A stretch of 64,000 nucleotides of DNA from Aurantiacibacter arachoides (GCF_009827335.1 NZ_WTYH01000001.1:62001-126000); one strand, 5' to 3'. Positions 36,927 to 44,589 are shown, counted from the stretch's first letter. The notes: generated by a model not told the origin, from the sequence alone. Made by a program: numbers and translations.

Positions 36927-37142
36927 TCAGGCCTCGCCCGCTTCCTTCGACCGGTCGCCGTAGCCGACGCCCGGCTGCTCTTCCTCGGTCAGCGGCTCGC
37001 CCTTGGCGGCCTCATCCTTCTTGCGGCGGATCGCCTCGTCGCGCACGGCGTCTTCCTTCGCCCCGGTGGGGGTGAGGCCGGCGGCATCGGGTTTCGTGCT
37101 GTGGGTGACCACGCGGGAATCTTCGGGTTCGTATTCGCCCAT
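36927..37142 (-). CDS. Small charged protein, unknown function
   Basis: A 71-residue, highly charged protein (MGEYEPEDSRVVTHSTKPDAAGL, KEDAVRDEAIRRKKDEAAKGE, EEQPGVGYGDRSKEAGEA) without cysteines or hydrophobic stretches. Strong AAGGAGC site before the ATG. Its C-terminal GVGYGDRS echoes GLGYGAQD near the end of the neighbouring disordered protein on the same strand, so the two may be related in role. Not a recognised family. Confidence 0.65.
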   Translation of the reverse strand: MGEYEPEDSRVVTHSTKPDAAGLTPTGAKEDAVRDEAIRRKKDEAAKGEPLTEEEQPGVGYGDRSKEAGEA

Positions 37143-37324
37143 GATAATGCTCCTTCAGGCAAAGGGGGTATTGCAGGGCGAACGCGCGCACCGGCCCGGG
37201 CGTTCCGCGGGCGGCGCGGCGCAGGTCTGCGCGGCTTATCCCCACGCAATAGGAAATCTTGTCTCCAAAAGGGCGGCATGATCCCCTATGTGAGTCGCTC
37301 GCACCCAGACCAGAGGACCACCAC

Positions 37325-38392
37325 ATGTCGTTGCTCGAAGCCCGCAAGACCTACAAGCCGTTCGAATATCCGTGGGCTTACGAGTTCTGGAAACGGCAGC
37401 AGCAGGTGCACTGGATGCCCGAGGAAGTGCCGCTGGGCGAGGATTGCCGCGACTGGGCGCAGAACCTGACCGATCACGAGCGTAACCTGCTCACGCAGAT
37501 CTTCCGCTTCTTCACCCAGGCCGACATCGAGGTGCAGGACTGCTACCACGAGAAATACGGCCGCGTGTTCAAGCCCACCGAGGTCAAGATGATGCTGGCC
37601 GCGTTCAGCAACATGGAAACGGTGCACATCGCCGCCTATTCCCACCTGCTCGACACCATCGGCATGCCCGAAAGCGAATACGGCATGTTCCTGGAATACG
37701 AGGAGATGAAGGCCAAGGTCGATTACCTCGAACAGTTCGGTGTCGACAGCGACGAGGATATCGCCCGCACGCTGGCCATGTTCGGCGGCTTTACCGAAGG
37801 GCTGCAGCTGTTCGCCAGCTTCGCCATGCTGATGAACTTCCCGCGCTTCAACAAGATGAAGGGCATGGGCCAGATCGTCAGCTGGAGCGTGCGCGACGAG
37901 AGCCTGCACTGCGAAGGCATCACCCGCCTGTTCCACGCCTTCTGCCAGGAGCGCGACTGCCTGACCAAGGCGGTGAAGGAAGACATCATGGACATGTGCC
38001 AGAAGACGGTGCGGCTGGAGGATGCCTTCATCGACCTCGCCTTCGAACAGGGCCCGGTGCCCGGCATGACGGCCAAGGAAATCAAGAAGTACATCCGCTA
38101 CATCGCCGACTGGCGGCTGGGCCAGCTCGGCCTGCCGAGCATCTACATGGTGGAGGATCACCCCCTGCCCTGGCTCACCCCGCTGCTGAACGGCGTGGAG
38201 CATGCCAACTTCTTCGAAACCCGCGCGACCGAGTATTCCAAGGCCGCGACCAAGGGTGACTGGAACACCGTATGGTCGAGCTTCGACTCGCGCCAAAAGG
38301 CGAAGACCGTGGCGGCGAACGAGGTCGAGGACGAGGGGCCAGGGTTGTTTGGGATTTCGCCGGCGGGCGCGCAGGGTGTGGCGGCGGAGTAA
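37325..38392 (+). CDS. nrdB: Class I ribonucleotide reductase, radical-generating beta subunit NrdB
   Basis: Carries the di-metal site and radical for NrdA. The 355-residue ferritin-like protein shows metal ligands and neighbours in FFTQADIEVQDCYHEKY, FSNMETVHIAAYSHLLDTIG (Glu/His ligands plus the tyrosine expected for the radical) and SWSVRDESLHCEGITRLFHAF. No ATP-cone is fused at the N-terminus, so neither subunit has the usual dATP switch. The ATG at 37325 follows an untranslated stretch with a DnaA-box-like TTATCCCCA at 37236-37244. Separated from nrdA by six small genes. Confidence 0.94.
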   Translation: MSLLEARKTYKPFEYPWAYEFWKRQQQVHWMPEEVPLGEDCRDWAQNLTDHERNLLTQIFRFFTQADIEVQDCYHEKYGRVFKPTEVKMMLAAFSNMETVHIAAYSHLLDTIGMPESEYGMFLEYEEMKAKVDYLEQFGVDSDEDIARTLAMFGGFTEGLQLFASFAMLMNFPRFNKMKGMGQIVSWSVRDESLHCEGITRLFHAFCQERDCLTKAVKEDIMDMCQKTVRLEDAFIDLAFEQGPVPGMTAKEIKKYIRYIADWRLGQLGLPSIYMVEDHPLPWLTPLLNGVEHANFFETRATEYSKAATKGDWNTVWSSFDSRQKAKTVAANEVEDEGPGLFGISPAGAQGVAAE

Positions 38393-38414
38393 TCTTAGCT
38401 TTGAAGGAACAGTA

Positions 38415-39411
38415 AATGGCCGCTTTTGACGGTAAAGGTCGACTGCCGATTTCCGGCAACAGCCGGCTTTATTATTGATGGCGAGAACATCCCGTTTGGT
38501 GCATATCAAGCTATCTACCACAAAATTACGAAGAAGACCGAACGAATCCACCAAGCTTATGACCACGCTTATGAAATTAGGATTTCCGATCTAAAAGAAG
38601 TGCATCAACAGATCGCCCAGGCAATTCAACAGTACAACAAGGTCGGCGTCGATTGCGAAATTTCTCACTCCCTTTTCAAAGGGCAATCTCGCAATTATAG
38701 TTCTTTCGAGAGATTTGAAATTTCGGATTGTAGTACCCGTTGTGTAAGCAATGCTTTAGCATATGAATTAAACTTTCTTGTAATTTTGCCTGGGCAGATC
38801 CCCGAAGCCGAGGAAATCCCACAAAGATATAAAGTCGTAATTCGTGTTCAAAACGGCCTTAAGGGGGAAGAAGAGTCCGCGGTTCCACTTTTCATAAGGT
38901 TTTCACCTTTCGACGGCGCGATCAACGCTACATTTGAGTATGCTGATTACGCGGTCATGTTGGCCTTAAAGTCAATCATCGACAAGTGGGTCGAAAGCCT
39001 CCCAGTACGAAAACAATCCAAGATCTTTAAATTCATCTCTAGGCAGCGTATTTATTTAAGTGGCCATGTATCGGGTGTTGCTGCTGCACTACCGTTTCCG
39101 CAGCCTTAAAAATTTTCCAAAACCCACAATATTCAGCGCAACAGGTCGGCGTTATTCTCGCTGCCGGACTAGCAATTTCTTTCATTAGTAGTGCGCTACT
39201 CACTATATTTGTAACGAACATTGAAAGCAAAACACTTGACTTGAGTCCTAAAAACTGCCTTCTTTTAACCAAAGGTGACGAAGATCAGAAGTTTAAATTG
39301 CTTGACGATCGAAGGAAGGTTTGGTCATTGGCTTTTTTCTGTCTTATGACTTTGTCGACAATACTTGTTAATGTTTTCTCGTCTTTACTTTACGATGTTC
39401 TTTTAAAATAA
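38415..39411 (+). pseudogene. Low-GC gene for a two-helix membrane-anchored protein, apparently frameshifted
   Basis: This stretch is far richer in A+T than the rest of the window. The main frame runs 38426-39109 (227 residues: ENIPFGAYQAIYHKITKKTERIHQ, SALYELNFLVI-like strands, ALKSIIDKWVESLPVRKQ, FISRQRIYLSGHVSGVAAAL) and then stops. Shifting one base near 39085 continues as TTVSAALKIFQNPQYSAQQVG, two hydrophobic helices (ILAAGLAISFISSALLTIFV and WSLAFFCLMTLSTILVNVFS) and ends at TAA 39409-39411. At the 5' end, an ATG at 38415 with a GAAGGA site reads MAAFDGKGRLPISGN in another frame, so a second shift may exist; otherwise the start is the TTG at 38426. Family unknown. Confidence 0.6.
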
Positions 39412-39526
39412 GGGCTGTTTTTCAAAAATTTCTTTGGCGTACGGGGGCCATTTCGCGAGCCGGAGATTGAGGGTTCCAGGGACAGGATACTCGCTCCATC
39501 CCTCGAACTTCGGCGCGCCCACCACG

Positions 39527-39550
39527 TCCCCTCCCGCAGGCGGGAGGGGA
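39527..39550. repeat. GC-rich hairpin repeat, copy 1
   Basis: TCCCCTCCCG (39527-39536) and its exact complement (39541-39550) with loop CAGG. Shares the CCCCTCCCGC core with three other copies around the DUF559 gene. Confidence 0.75.
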
Positions 39551-39569
39551 TGTGGTGGCGGTGCGTGGT

Positions 39570-39603
39570 CCCCTTCCCGCTGCGGGAGGGGTTAGGGGTG
39601 GGC
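39570..39603. repeat. GC-rich hairpin repeat, copy 2 (left arm of inverted pair flanking the DUF559 gene)
   Basis: The 34-base unit begins CCCCTTCCCGCTGCGGGAGG and ends GTTAGGGGTGGGC. It abuts the stop codon of the DUF559 gene and is the inverse of the unit at 39976-40010, with about two differences in 35 positions. Confidence 0.8.
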
Positions 39604-39960
39604 CTGCGAGGCTTGCAACCGCTCCACCTCCGCGCGGATCGTGGCGACCACGCCCTCCGCATTCCCCAACACATCGGCGTTCGTAAAGCGCAGCACGGTG
39701 TAGCCTTCCGCCCGCATCCACGTATCGCGCCGCGCATCGGCTTCGGGGGTCCGGTCGTGGCTGATGCCGTCGCATTCGATCACCAATTTCAGGCTGCGGC
39801 AGAGGAAGTCGGCGTAGAACGGGCCGACCGGCATCTGACGGCTGAACTTCGCGCCCTGCTGGCTGCGTGAGAGGTGTTGCCAGAGCAGGCGTTCGGCGGG
39901 GGTGGCGGTGTTGCGCAACGTGCGAGCGCGGGGGGTGTTGCGAGGTTTGAACTCGGGCAT
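39592..39960 (-). CDS. DUF559 protein (Vsr/restriction-endonuclease-like fold)
   Basis: A 122-residue protein of the DUF559 group, related in fold to Vsr mismatch endonucleases. Conserved blocks: RTLRNTATPAERLLWQHLSRSQQGAKFSRQMPVGPFYADFLC, then LVIECDGISHD (the acidic residues expected at a nuclease active site) and RDTWMRAEGYTVLRFTNADVLGNAEGV. DUF559 genes occur in several copies in many proteobacterial genomes, and no function is established. Here the gene sits exactly between inverted copies of a GC-rich hairpin repeat, and its frame runs on into the upstream repeat. Starts at 39960 or 39975. Confidence 0.85.
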   Translation of the reverse strand: MPEFKPRNTPRARTLRNTATPAERLLWQHLSRSQQGAKFSRQMPVGPFYADFLCRSLKLVIECDGISHDRTPEADARRDTWMRAEGYTVLRFTNADVLGNAEGVVATIRAEVERLQASQAHP

Positions 39961-39975
39961 TGCGCCTTTGGTCAT

Positions 39976-40010
39976 GCCCACCCCTAACCCCTCCCGCAAG
40001 CGGGAGGGGG
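39976..40010. repeat. GC-rich hairpin repeat, copy 3 (right arm of inverted pair flanking the DUF559 gene)
   Basis: The unit begins GCCCACCCCTAACCCCTCCC and contains a perfect 10-bp hairpin (CCCCTCCCGC at 39988-39997, loop AA, complement at 40000-40009). It immediately precedes the DUF559 start codons. Confidence 0.8.
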
Positions 40011-40028
40011 ACTCGATTGCGCGAAACT

Positions 40029-40050
40029 CTCCCCTCCCGCCTGCGGGGAG
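40029..40050. repeat. GC-rich hairpin repeat, copy 4 (degenerate)
   Basis: CTCCCC at 40029-40034 pairs with GGGGAG at 40045-40050; the core CCCCTCCCGC (40031-40040) is the same as in the other three copies. A further GTTCCCGCAAGGAAC-like hairpin follows at about 40058-40073. Confidence 0.6.
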
Positions 40051-40171
40051 CCGAAGGCGTTCCCGCAAGGAACAGCGGCCGGGAGTGGGCCTGTCATCTC
40101 ATTGTCTTCCCCCGACCGCTTGCGCTTCGACCCCTTCCCCCAGCCACCCTGCTCGCGTAACCTCGCCCACC

Positions 40172-40990
40172 ATGAAGTCCCATCCCATCGCCGCCGCCAT
40201 CACCCTCGCGCTCGCTGTCACGGCGTCGCCCTCGCTCGCCTGCTCGGTCGTGGCCGACTACCGCGTACCGACCAATCTCGAACTGGTGGAGGAGGCGGAC
40301 GTCATCGTGCTCGGACGGGTCACCGGGCAGCAGGTGACGGGGGATGATCCGTGGGACGTCGCACTGATGGTGGAGCCTATCGAGGCGATTCGGGGCGCAG
40401 TGCCGGACGGGCCGCTGCTGCTTGCCGAAATGACGATCGCCCGGGACGAGTTCGCCAGCCTCAGCAACCCCTACGAATTGCAGCACGCCCATCCCGAGGC
40501 CGGCAGCGGCAGTTGCACCCGTTACACATTCCCAGAAGGCAGCGTGGTCCTGTTCTTCCTCGAGCGCGACGGCGACGGACTGCGCTCGCTCGGTGCACCC
40601 TTCGCCCGCTCCTCCGAGGACGTATTGACCGCAGATGCCCCGTGGCTGCGGCTGGTGCGCTTCTACGCGCAGGTCGTCGCCGCGCCCGCCGCCCAGCGCG
40701 ACGCGATGCTGCAGGCCGAGGAAGCCCGCTATGCCGCGCTCGCCCACGATCCCGTCGCACGCCTGATGGCCGCCGACATCGCCCGCCAGCGCGCCGGCCC
40801 CAACCGGCCATTGCACGAAGCGATGGACGCGGAAATGGGCGCCTACGCCGACGCCATGGCGAATGCCGAGGCGGCGATGGAGGCCAGCGATCAGGTGGAG
40901 GTGACCGAGGGCGAGGATGGCATGTCGCTGCAGGGCACGATGCGGCTCGGCCCGGTCGAGGGGGCGGACAAGCCCGAACGGCACCGCTGA
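40172..40990 (+). CDS. Exported protein of unknown function
   Basis: A 272-residue protein with a signal peptide (MKSHPIAAAITLALAVTASPSLAC). The mature part starts ADYRVPTNLELVEEADVIVLGRVTGQ, a pattern seen in periplasmic proteins with an NTR/OB-like beta domain (ADVIxxGxV), followed by GSGSCTRYTFPEGSVVLFFLERDGDGL and an alanine-rich helical tail. Cysteines are few. The ATG at 40172 is the first that gives a signal peptide. The stop shares a base with the ATG of the DUF1294 gene. Confidence 0.75.
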   Translation: MKSHPIAAAITLALAVTASPSLACSVVADYRVPTNLELVEEADVIVLGRVTGQQVTGDDPWDVALMVEPIEAIRGAVPDGPLLLAEMTIARDEFASLSNPYELQHAHPEAGSGSCTRYTFPEGSVVLFFLERDGDGLRSLGAPFARSSEDVLTADAPWLRLVRFYAQVVAAPAAQRDAMLQAEEARYAALAHDPVARLMAADIARQRAGPNRPLHEAMDAEMGAYADAMANAEAAMEASDQVEVTEGEDGMSLQGTMRLGPVEGADKPERHR

Positions 40991-41274
40991 TGCAGCCGGC
41001 CGAGGTCGCCACCTACTACCTCATCGTCATCAACCTTTTCGCCTTTGCCGCCTTCGGGGTGGACAAGGCGCTGGCCCAGAACGGGGGGCGGCGGGTGCGG
41101 GAGAGCAGCCCGATCGCCTTTGCGCTGCTGGGCGGCACGCCGGGCGCCTATGCCGGGCGGCGGGCATTCCGGCACAAGACCCGCAAGCAGCCGTTCTCGC
41201 GCCAGTTGCTCTCGGTCGCCATCGGGCAGGGGATCATGGTCGTCTTCGCGCTGACTTTCTGGCTGAGTGGCTGA
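40990..41274 (+). CDS. DUF1294 membrane protein
   Basis: A 94-residue membrane protein with the DUF1294 signature: LIVINLFAFAAFGVDKALAQNGGRRVRES (the FxxxGxDK motif), then LLGGTPGAYAGRRAFRHKTRKQPF and a final helix. Members are small integral membrane proteins, sometimes fused to cold-shock domains; function unknown. Translationally coupled (TGATG) to the preceding gene for an exported protein. Confidence 0.88.
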   Translation: MQPAEVATYYLIVINLFAFAAFGVDKALAQNGGRRVRESSPIAFALLGGTPGAYAGRRAFRHKTRKQPFSRQLLSVAIGQGIMVVFALTFWLSG

Positions 41275-41328
41275 ACCTATCCGGCAGGTGCAGCGGCTGT
41301 CCGGGGCGCTATTCCCGATGACCTTGCA

Positions 41329-41958
41329 TCACCAACCCCACGGCGCTGGCGGCGGGTCGATCGGCCGCGTCGCGTCGAACTCCACGCGGAACAGGCGGTT
41401 GTCGGGCGATGGTCGGCTGAGCTGATAGGCAAAGCGCGCGCCGGGCGTGCCCGCCGGGTCGACCTCCACGCGCCACACGTTGGTGACGGATACCGCCCGG
41501 TCCTCGCGCAGGAACAGCGCAACGCTCTCCGCGTCGACCGGGAAATCCTGTGCCAGGCCAGTGCCCGGCGCGGCGGTATCGCCCCCGTACATGGTCAGCA
41601 CGTCCGCCGAACCGTCCGCATGGCGATGGTCGTGCTTCAGGCGCAGGCCGTCGGCGGTGCGGGTAAAGACCCAGGTGCGGCTGCGATCCCAGGTGCCGTC
41701 GGCCTGGCGGACGTGGAACGGCACCTCGATCCGCGCGGCGTTACAGCTGCGCACGTGCATCACCATCGGCTGGCCCGCCATGTCGGCGTCGGCCGCCTGG
41801 TTGCTCGCCAGCGCCCCTGTGTAAGATTGCCCGCAATGGCTGGTAAGCGCCTGCCAGAACGCCTCCTGCGGCAAGGCTGCGCCGGGCGGCGGAGTGGCGC
41901 ATCCGGCCAGTGCGAGCGCGGGCAGAAGCAGGGCGAGGAGGCGGGGAAGGGCGGGCAT
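41329..41958 (-). CDS. Lipoprotein of unknown function
   Basis: A 209-residue lipoprotein with signal MPALPRLLALLLPALALAGC (lipobox LAGC). The mature domain contains PQEAFWQALTSHCGQSYTGAL, SCNAARIEVPFHVRQADGTWDRSRTWVFTR, LRLKHDHRHADGS, MYGGDTAAPG and a C-terminal FRVEFDATRPI, a pattern of repeated short strands with one Cys pair. Similar proteins are annotated as hypothetical in sphingomonads. ATG at 41958 gives a good signal peptide; a longer frame exists to 42060 but adds nothing plausible. Confidence 0.78.
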   Translation of the reverse strand: MPALPRLLALLLPALALAGCATPPPGAALPQEAFWQALTSHCGQSYTGALASNQAADADMAGQPMVMHVRSCNAARIEVPFHVRQADGTWDRSRTWVFTRTADGLRLKHDHRHADGSADVLTMYGGDTAAPGTGLAQDFPVDAESVALFLREDRAVSVTNVWRVEVDPAGTPGARFAYQLSRPSPDNRLFRVEFDATRPIDPPPAPWGW

Positions 41959-42062
41959 GGCGCCAGTCTGGCAGTCAAGCGCCCCTGCGGCAAGCGTGGC
42001 GGCTTGTGCGCGGCCCGCTTCCTCCCCATCTGCCAAGCCAGCAATAATTCGAGAGGACACCG

Positions 42063-42356
42063 ATGCGCACCGAATCCGAAGTCGCCGCCATGCAATGCCC
42101 CGTCTGCCGCGTGCCGCTCGCCATGAGTGACCGACAGGGGATCGAGATCGACTATTGCCCGCAGTGCCGCGGCGTCTGGCTGGATCGCGGCGAGCTCGAC
42201 AAGATCGTGGAACGGTCGGTGCCCGAACAGGCCCCGCGCCATCGCCCGCAGCCCAGCTACGCCCAGCACGGCGGGCAGGGCCATTCGGGCTACGGTCATG
42301 GCTATGGCAAGCCGCAGAAGCGCAAGAAGAGCTTCTTCGAGGAAATCTTCGACTAG
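42063..42356 (+). CDS. Zinc-finger (zf-TFIIB) protein
   Basis: A 97-residue protein with one TFIIB-like zinc ribbon: MQCPVCRVPL and IDYCPQCRGVWLDRGELDKI supply the four cysteines. After it come Pro/Gln/Gly/His-rich residues and a basic then acidic tail (KPQKRKKSFFEEIFD), which is typical of the family. Function unknown, possibly RNA polymerase or nucleic acid related. GAGGACACC precedes the ATG. Confidence 0.88.
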   Translation: MRTESEVAAMQCPVCRVPLAMSDRQGIEIDYCPQCRGVWLDRGELDKIVERSVPEQAPRHRPQPSYAQHGGQGHSGYGHGYGKPQKRKKSFFEEIFD

Positions 42357-42381
42357 GTCAGTGCCGCCCGCACGCGCTGTT

Positions 42382-42855
42382 CTACCACAGCAGCGTGCGG
42401 GGCCGTGGCATGGGCTGCCGCTCCCCCGCCTTCACCAGCGAGAGGACCGCGCGCACCACAGCCCAGATCGTCACCACGATCCACAGACCCATCCAGCTGA
42501 ACAACAGCGCGAACATCCCGGTAGGCGGTCGTCCTCCCCGGCCCTCCGCCAGTTCCGCCATGCCGACGAAGCTGGCGAAAAAGCCGATAAAGATCACCAT
42601 CATGGCGATGAGGCCGATCCAGAAGGTTCGGATGAGGTAGGTGAAATGCGTATGCTCCCACGCCTGAGCCCGCGCATCGGCGCGCCAGACATAGGCGAGC
42701 ACTACGCCGACTACCGCCGCGAAGGGCGGCAGCATGATGTTGACGATATAGAGGATCGCCACGATTGCCGGGCGCTGTAGCGTCACGCCGTTGTCGCGTG
42801 ACGGATCGTGTGCCGGATCATGTCCGGGAGGGGCGGGTGTGGCGGTTTCGTCCAT
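42382..42855 (-). CDS. DUF4870-like membrane protein
   Basis: A 157-residue protein with a hydrophilic N-terminus and three hydrophobic segments (IVAILYIVNIMLPPFAAVVGVVLAYVW, FWIGLIAMMVIFIGFFASFVGM, LLFSWMGLWIVVTIWAVVRAV). WEHTHFTYLIRTFWIG between the first two is the DUF4870-type motif. Function unknown. It converges on the zf-TFIIB gene, with an imperfect GC-rich hairpin at about 42367-42402 overlapping its C-terminus. Confidence 0.8.
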   Translation of the reverse strand: MDETATPAPPGHDPAHDPSRDNGVTLQRPAIVAILYIVNIMLPPFAAVVGVVLAYVWRADARAQAWEHTHFTYLIRTFWIGLIAMMVIFIGFFASFVGMAELAEGRGGRPPTGMFALLFSWMGLWIVVTIWAVVRAVLSLVKAGERQPMPRPRTLLW

Positions 42856-42938
42856 CGAGCGGTCTCCCTGAAGCGCGCCAACCTAGGCCGGATCGGGCGG
42901 GGATGGCAAATCGAAGGGCACCGGGATCCGCACGGGTT

Positions 42939-43364
42939 TCAGCACCACCCGCGATCGAGCCGGCTGCGGCGGGCGAGCTGGCGCTGCACCATGGTGTCGG
43001 CCAGCAATTCGTCCCCGCGCCGGGCGGCGCGCAGTTCCCGGCCGTAGGTATCGCGTGGCGGTTCGGCCCCGCCGTCCAGCTCGAACGGGCCGAGACTGGC
43101 CCAGCGCGCCAGTTCGTCGCGCGCGACCACGGCAAGGCGGCGCTCCGCCTCGCACGCGCCCGCGATCTCTGGCGCGTCGTAACCGGTGAGGCGCACGCGC
43201 CGCTGCCCTATCGCCAACGTGTCTCCGTCGATGACGCAGGCCGACGCGCCCCGACCTTCCCCGCACGGCGCGAAGGGGCGATCGAGCGCGGACCACTGGA
43301 CAGGGCGCACGGTCCATTCCCGCACCAGCAGGCTGGCGCCGAGGATCAGCAGCGCGGCCGCCAA
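42939..43364 (-). CDS. Thermonuclease (SNase-like) family protein
   Basis: A staphylococcal-nuclease-like protein with one N-terminal membrane helix (AAALLILGASLLV). The nuclease core has CVIDGDTLAIGQRRVRLTGYDAPEI (the DGDT calcium-site motif and the RLxGxDAPE block) and TYGRELRAARRGDELLADTMV, ending SRLDRGWC as in the family. The TTG at 43364 is the first usable start codon, but the frame is open upstream through an arginine-rich stretch (RRRARRAVWRRWRW) that would be a normal cytoplasmic flank for the helix, so the true start may be further upstream, near 43442 and the end of the PPK2 gene. Confidence 0.8.
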   Translation of the reverse strand: MAAALLILGASLLVREWTVRPVQWSALDRPFAPCGEGRGASACVIDGDTLAIGQRRVRLTGYDAPEIAGACEAERRLAVVARDELARWASLGPFELDGGAEPPRDTYGRELRAARRGDELLADTMVQRQLARRSRLDRGWC

Positions 43365-43443
43365 CCAGCGCCACCGGCGCCAGACGGCGCGGCGCGCGCG
43401 GCGGCGGTTCCAGTTCGCATCGAAGCGCGGTTGCCTCTCCAGC

Positions 43444-44217
43444 TCAGTCCTCCGCCGACCAGCGTGGGATCGGGTGGAGATGGCCGAATTCCTCGGCCAG
43501 CGGCGGATGATCCAGCGGCGGCCAGTCGAGCGGTTCCTCCGGCACGGTGAAATCGGGCAATCGGTCCAGCAGGTCGCGCATCAGCGTCAGCCGTCCGCGC
43601 CGCTGATCGTTGAAATCGACCACGGTCCAAGGAGCGTGGCGCGTGTGCGTGGCGGCGAACATCCCCTCGCGCGCGGCGGTGTAGTCGGCGAATTTCATGC
43701 GGCTGGCGAGGTCGATGGGGGACAGCTTCCAGCGCTTGAGCGGATCGGCCAACCGCTCGGCAAAGCGTTCCTCCTGATGTGCCTGATCAGTGGAAAGCCA
43801 GTATTTGAACAGGCGTATGCCGTCATCGACCAGCAGCTTCTCGAACACCGGGGCCTGGCCGAGAAAAGCATCGACCTGCTGCGGCGTGGCAAAGCCCATC
43901 ACCTGCTCGACGCCCGCCCGGTTGTACCAGCTGCGGTCGAACAGCACGATCTCGCCAGCGGCCGGCAGGTGCTGGACGTAGCGCTGGAAATACCACTGGC
44001 TACGCTCGGCATCGTTCGGCTTGGGCAGCGCGACCACGCGGCAATGGCGCGGGTCGAGCGGGGCGGCAATGGCGTCTATCGTGCCGCCCTTGCCAGCGGT
44101 ATCGCGCCCTTCGAACACGACGCAGATGCGCTGTCCGCTGGTCCGCGCCCAGCGCGCCATGGCGACCAGTTCAAGCGCGATCGTCGCGATAGCTGCGTCG
44201 TAGTTCTTGCGTTTCAT
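43444..44217 (-). CDS. Polyphosphate kinase 2 (PPK2 family)
   Basis: Phosphorylates nucleotides using polyphosphate. The 257-residue, single-domain protein has the Walker A motif VVFEGRDTAGKGGTI, HCRVVALPKPNDAERSQWYFQRYV, the Walker B-like motif IVLFDRSWYNRAGVE and the lid region LSTDQAHQEERFAERL. KPNDAERSQWYFQRY suggests a class I member, which converts nucleoside diphosphates to triphosphates, but class cannot be settled by eye. The stop lies just ahead of the thermonuclease frame. Confidence 0.92.
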   Translation of the reverse strand: MKRKNYDAAIATIALELVAMARWARTSGQRICVVFEGRDTAGKGGTIDAIAAPLDPRHCRVVALPKPNDAERSQWYFQRYVQHLPAAGEIVLFDRSWYNRAGVEQVMGFATPQQVDAFLGQAPVFEKLLVDDGIRLFKYWLSTDQAHQEERFAERLADPLKRWKLSPIDLASRMKFADYTAAREGMFAATHTRHAPWTVVDFNDQRRGRLTLMRDLLDRLPDFTVPEEPLDWPPLDHPPLAEEFGHLHPIPRWSAED

Positions 44218-44262
44218 CGCGGCAGGTTGTGCCGCAGTTGCCGGACGATGGCCAGCGGTACG

Positions 44263-44442
44263 CTAGTCGGGGTCGCCGTCCTTGCGGACCTGCTGACGCG
44301 GCGTGGAGCGGCGATCGCTCCCGCTGCGCCGGTCATTGTTCTCGCGCCGGTCGTGGCTGTCTATCGGCACGTCCTGCTGGCGGCGTTCGCCGCTGCGTCG
44401 TCCGCCAGACTCCTGATCGAGCGAATGATCCCTCTCACCCAT
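44263..44442 (-). CDS. 59-residue arginine/aspartate-rich protein
   Basis: A short gene that is easy to miss, with product MGERDHSLDQESGGRRSGER continuing RQQDVPIDSHDRRENNDRRS and ending QQVRKDGDPD. It has no hydrophobic segment and alternates arginine and acidic residues, so it is probably disordered. A near-perfect Shine-Dalgarno (AGAAGGAGGGG) stands directly before the ATG at 44442, which supports translation. It precedes PPK2 on the same strand by 45 bp. No family recognised. Confidence 0.68.
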   Translation of the reverse strand: MGERDHSLDQESGGRRSGERRQQDVPIDSHDRRENNDRRSGSDRRSTPRQQVRKDGDPD

Positions 44443-44589
44443 GTGACGTCCCCTCCTTCTGCCCTCCGCGCCCGGCTTGGATCACCGTGGTTAAAGTCCA
44501 TTTACGATGATGATCGCAGCGATTGCTTGCGATAGGGTTAAGAGTGCGGGGCACGCGGGAAAGGCTGGCAACAGCGGCGCACGGCGCCT

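Noticed and set aside
39039..39272. 77-codon minus-strand frame in the low-GC segment
   Set aside because: Overlaps the C-terminal helices of the frameshifted plus-strand gene; no ribosome site and no better coding signal.
39527..40050. CRISPR-like array of GC-rich hairpin units
   Set aside because: Only four irregularly spaced, partly inverted units without uniform spacers; a hairpin repeat family around a gene is the better explanation.
42367..42402. Hairpin at the end of the DUF4870 gene as a terminator
   Set aside because: The stem is bulged, has no T tract on either strand and overlaps coding sequence, so I list it only as a possibility.
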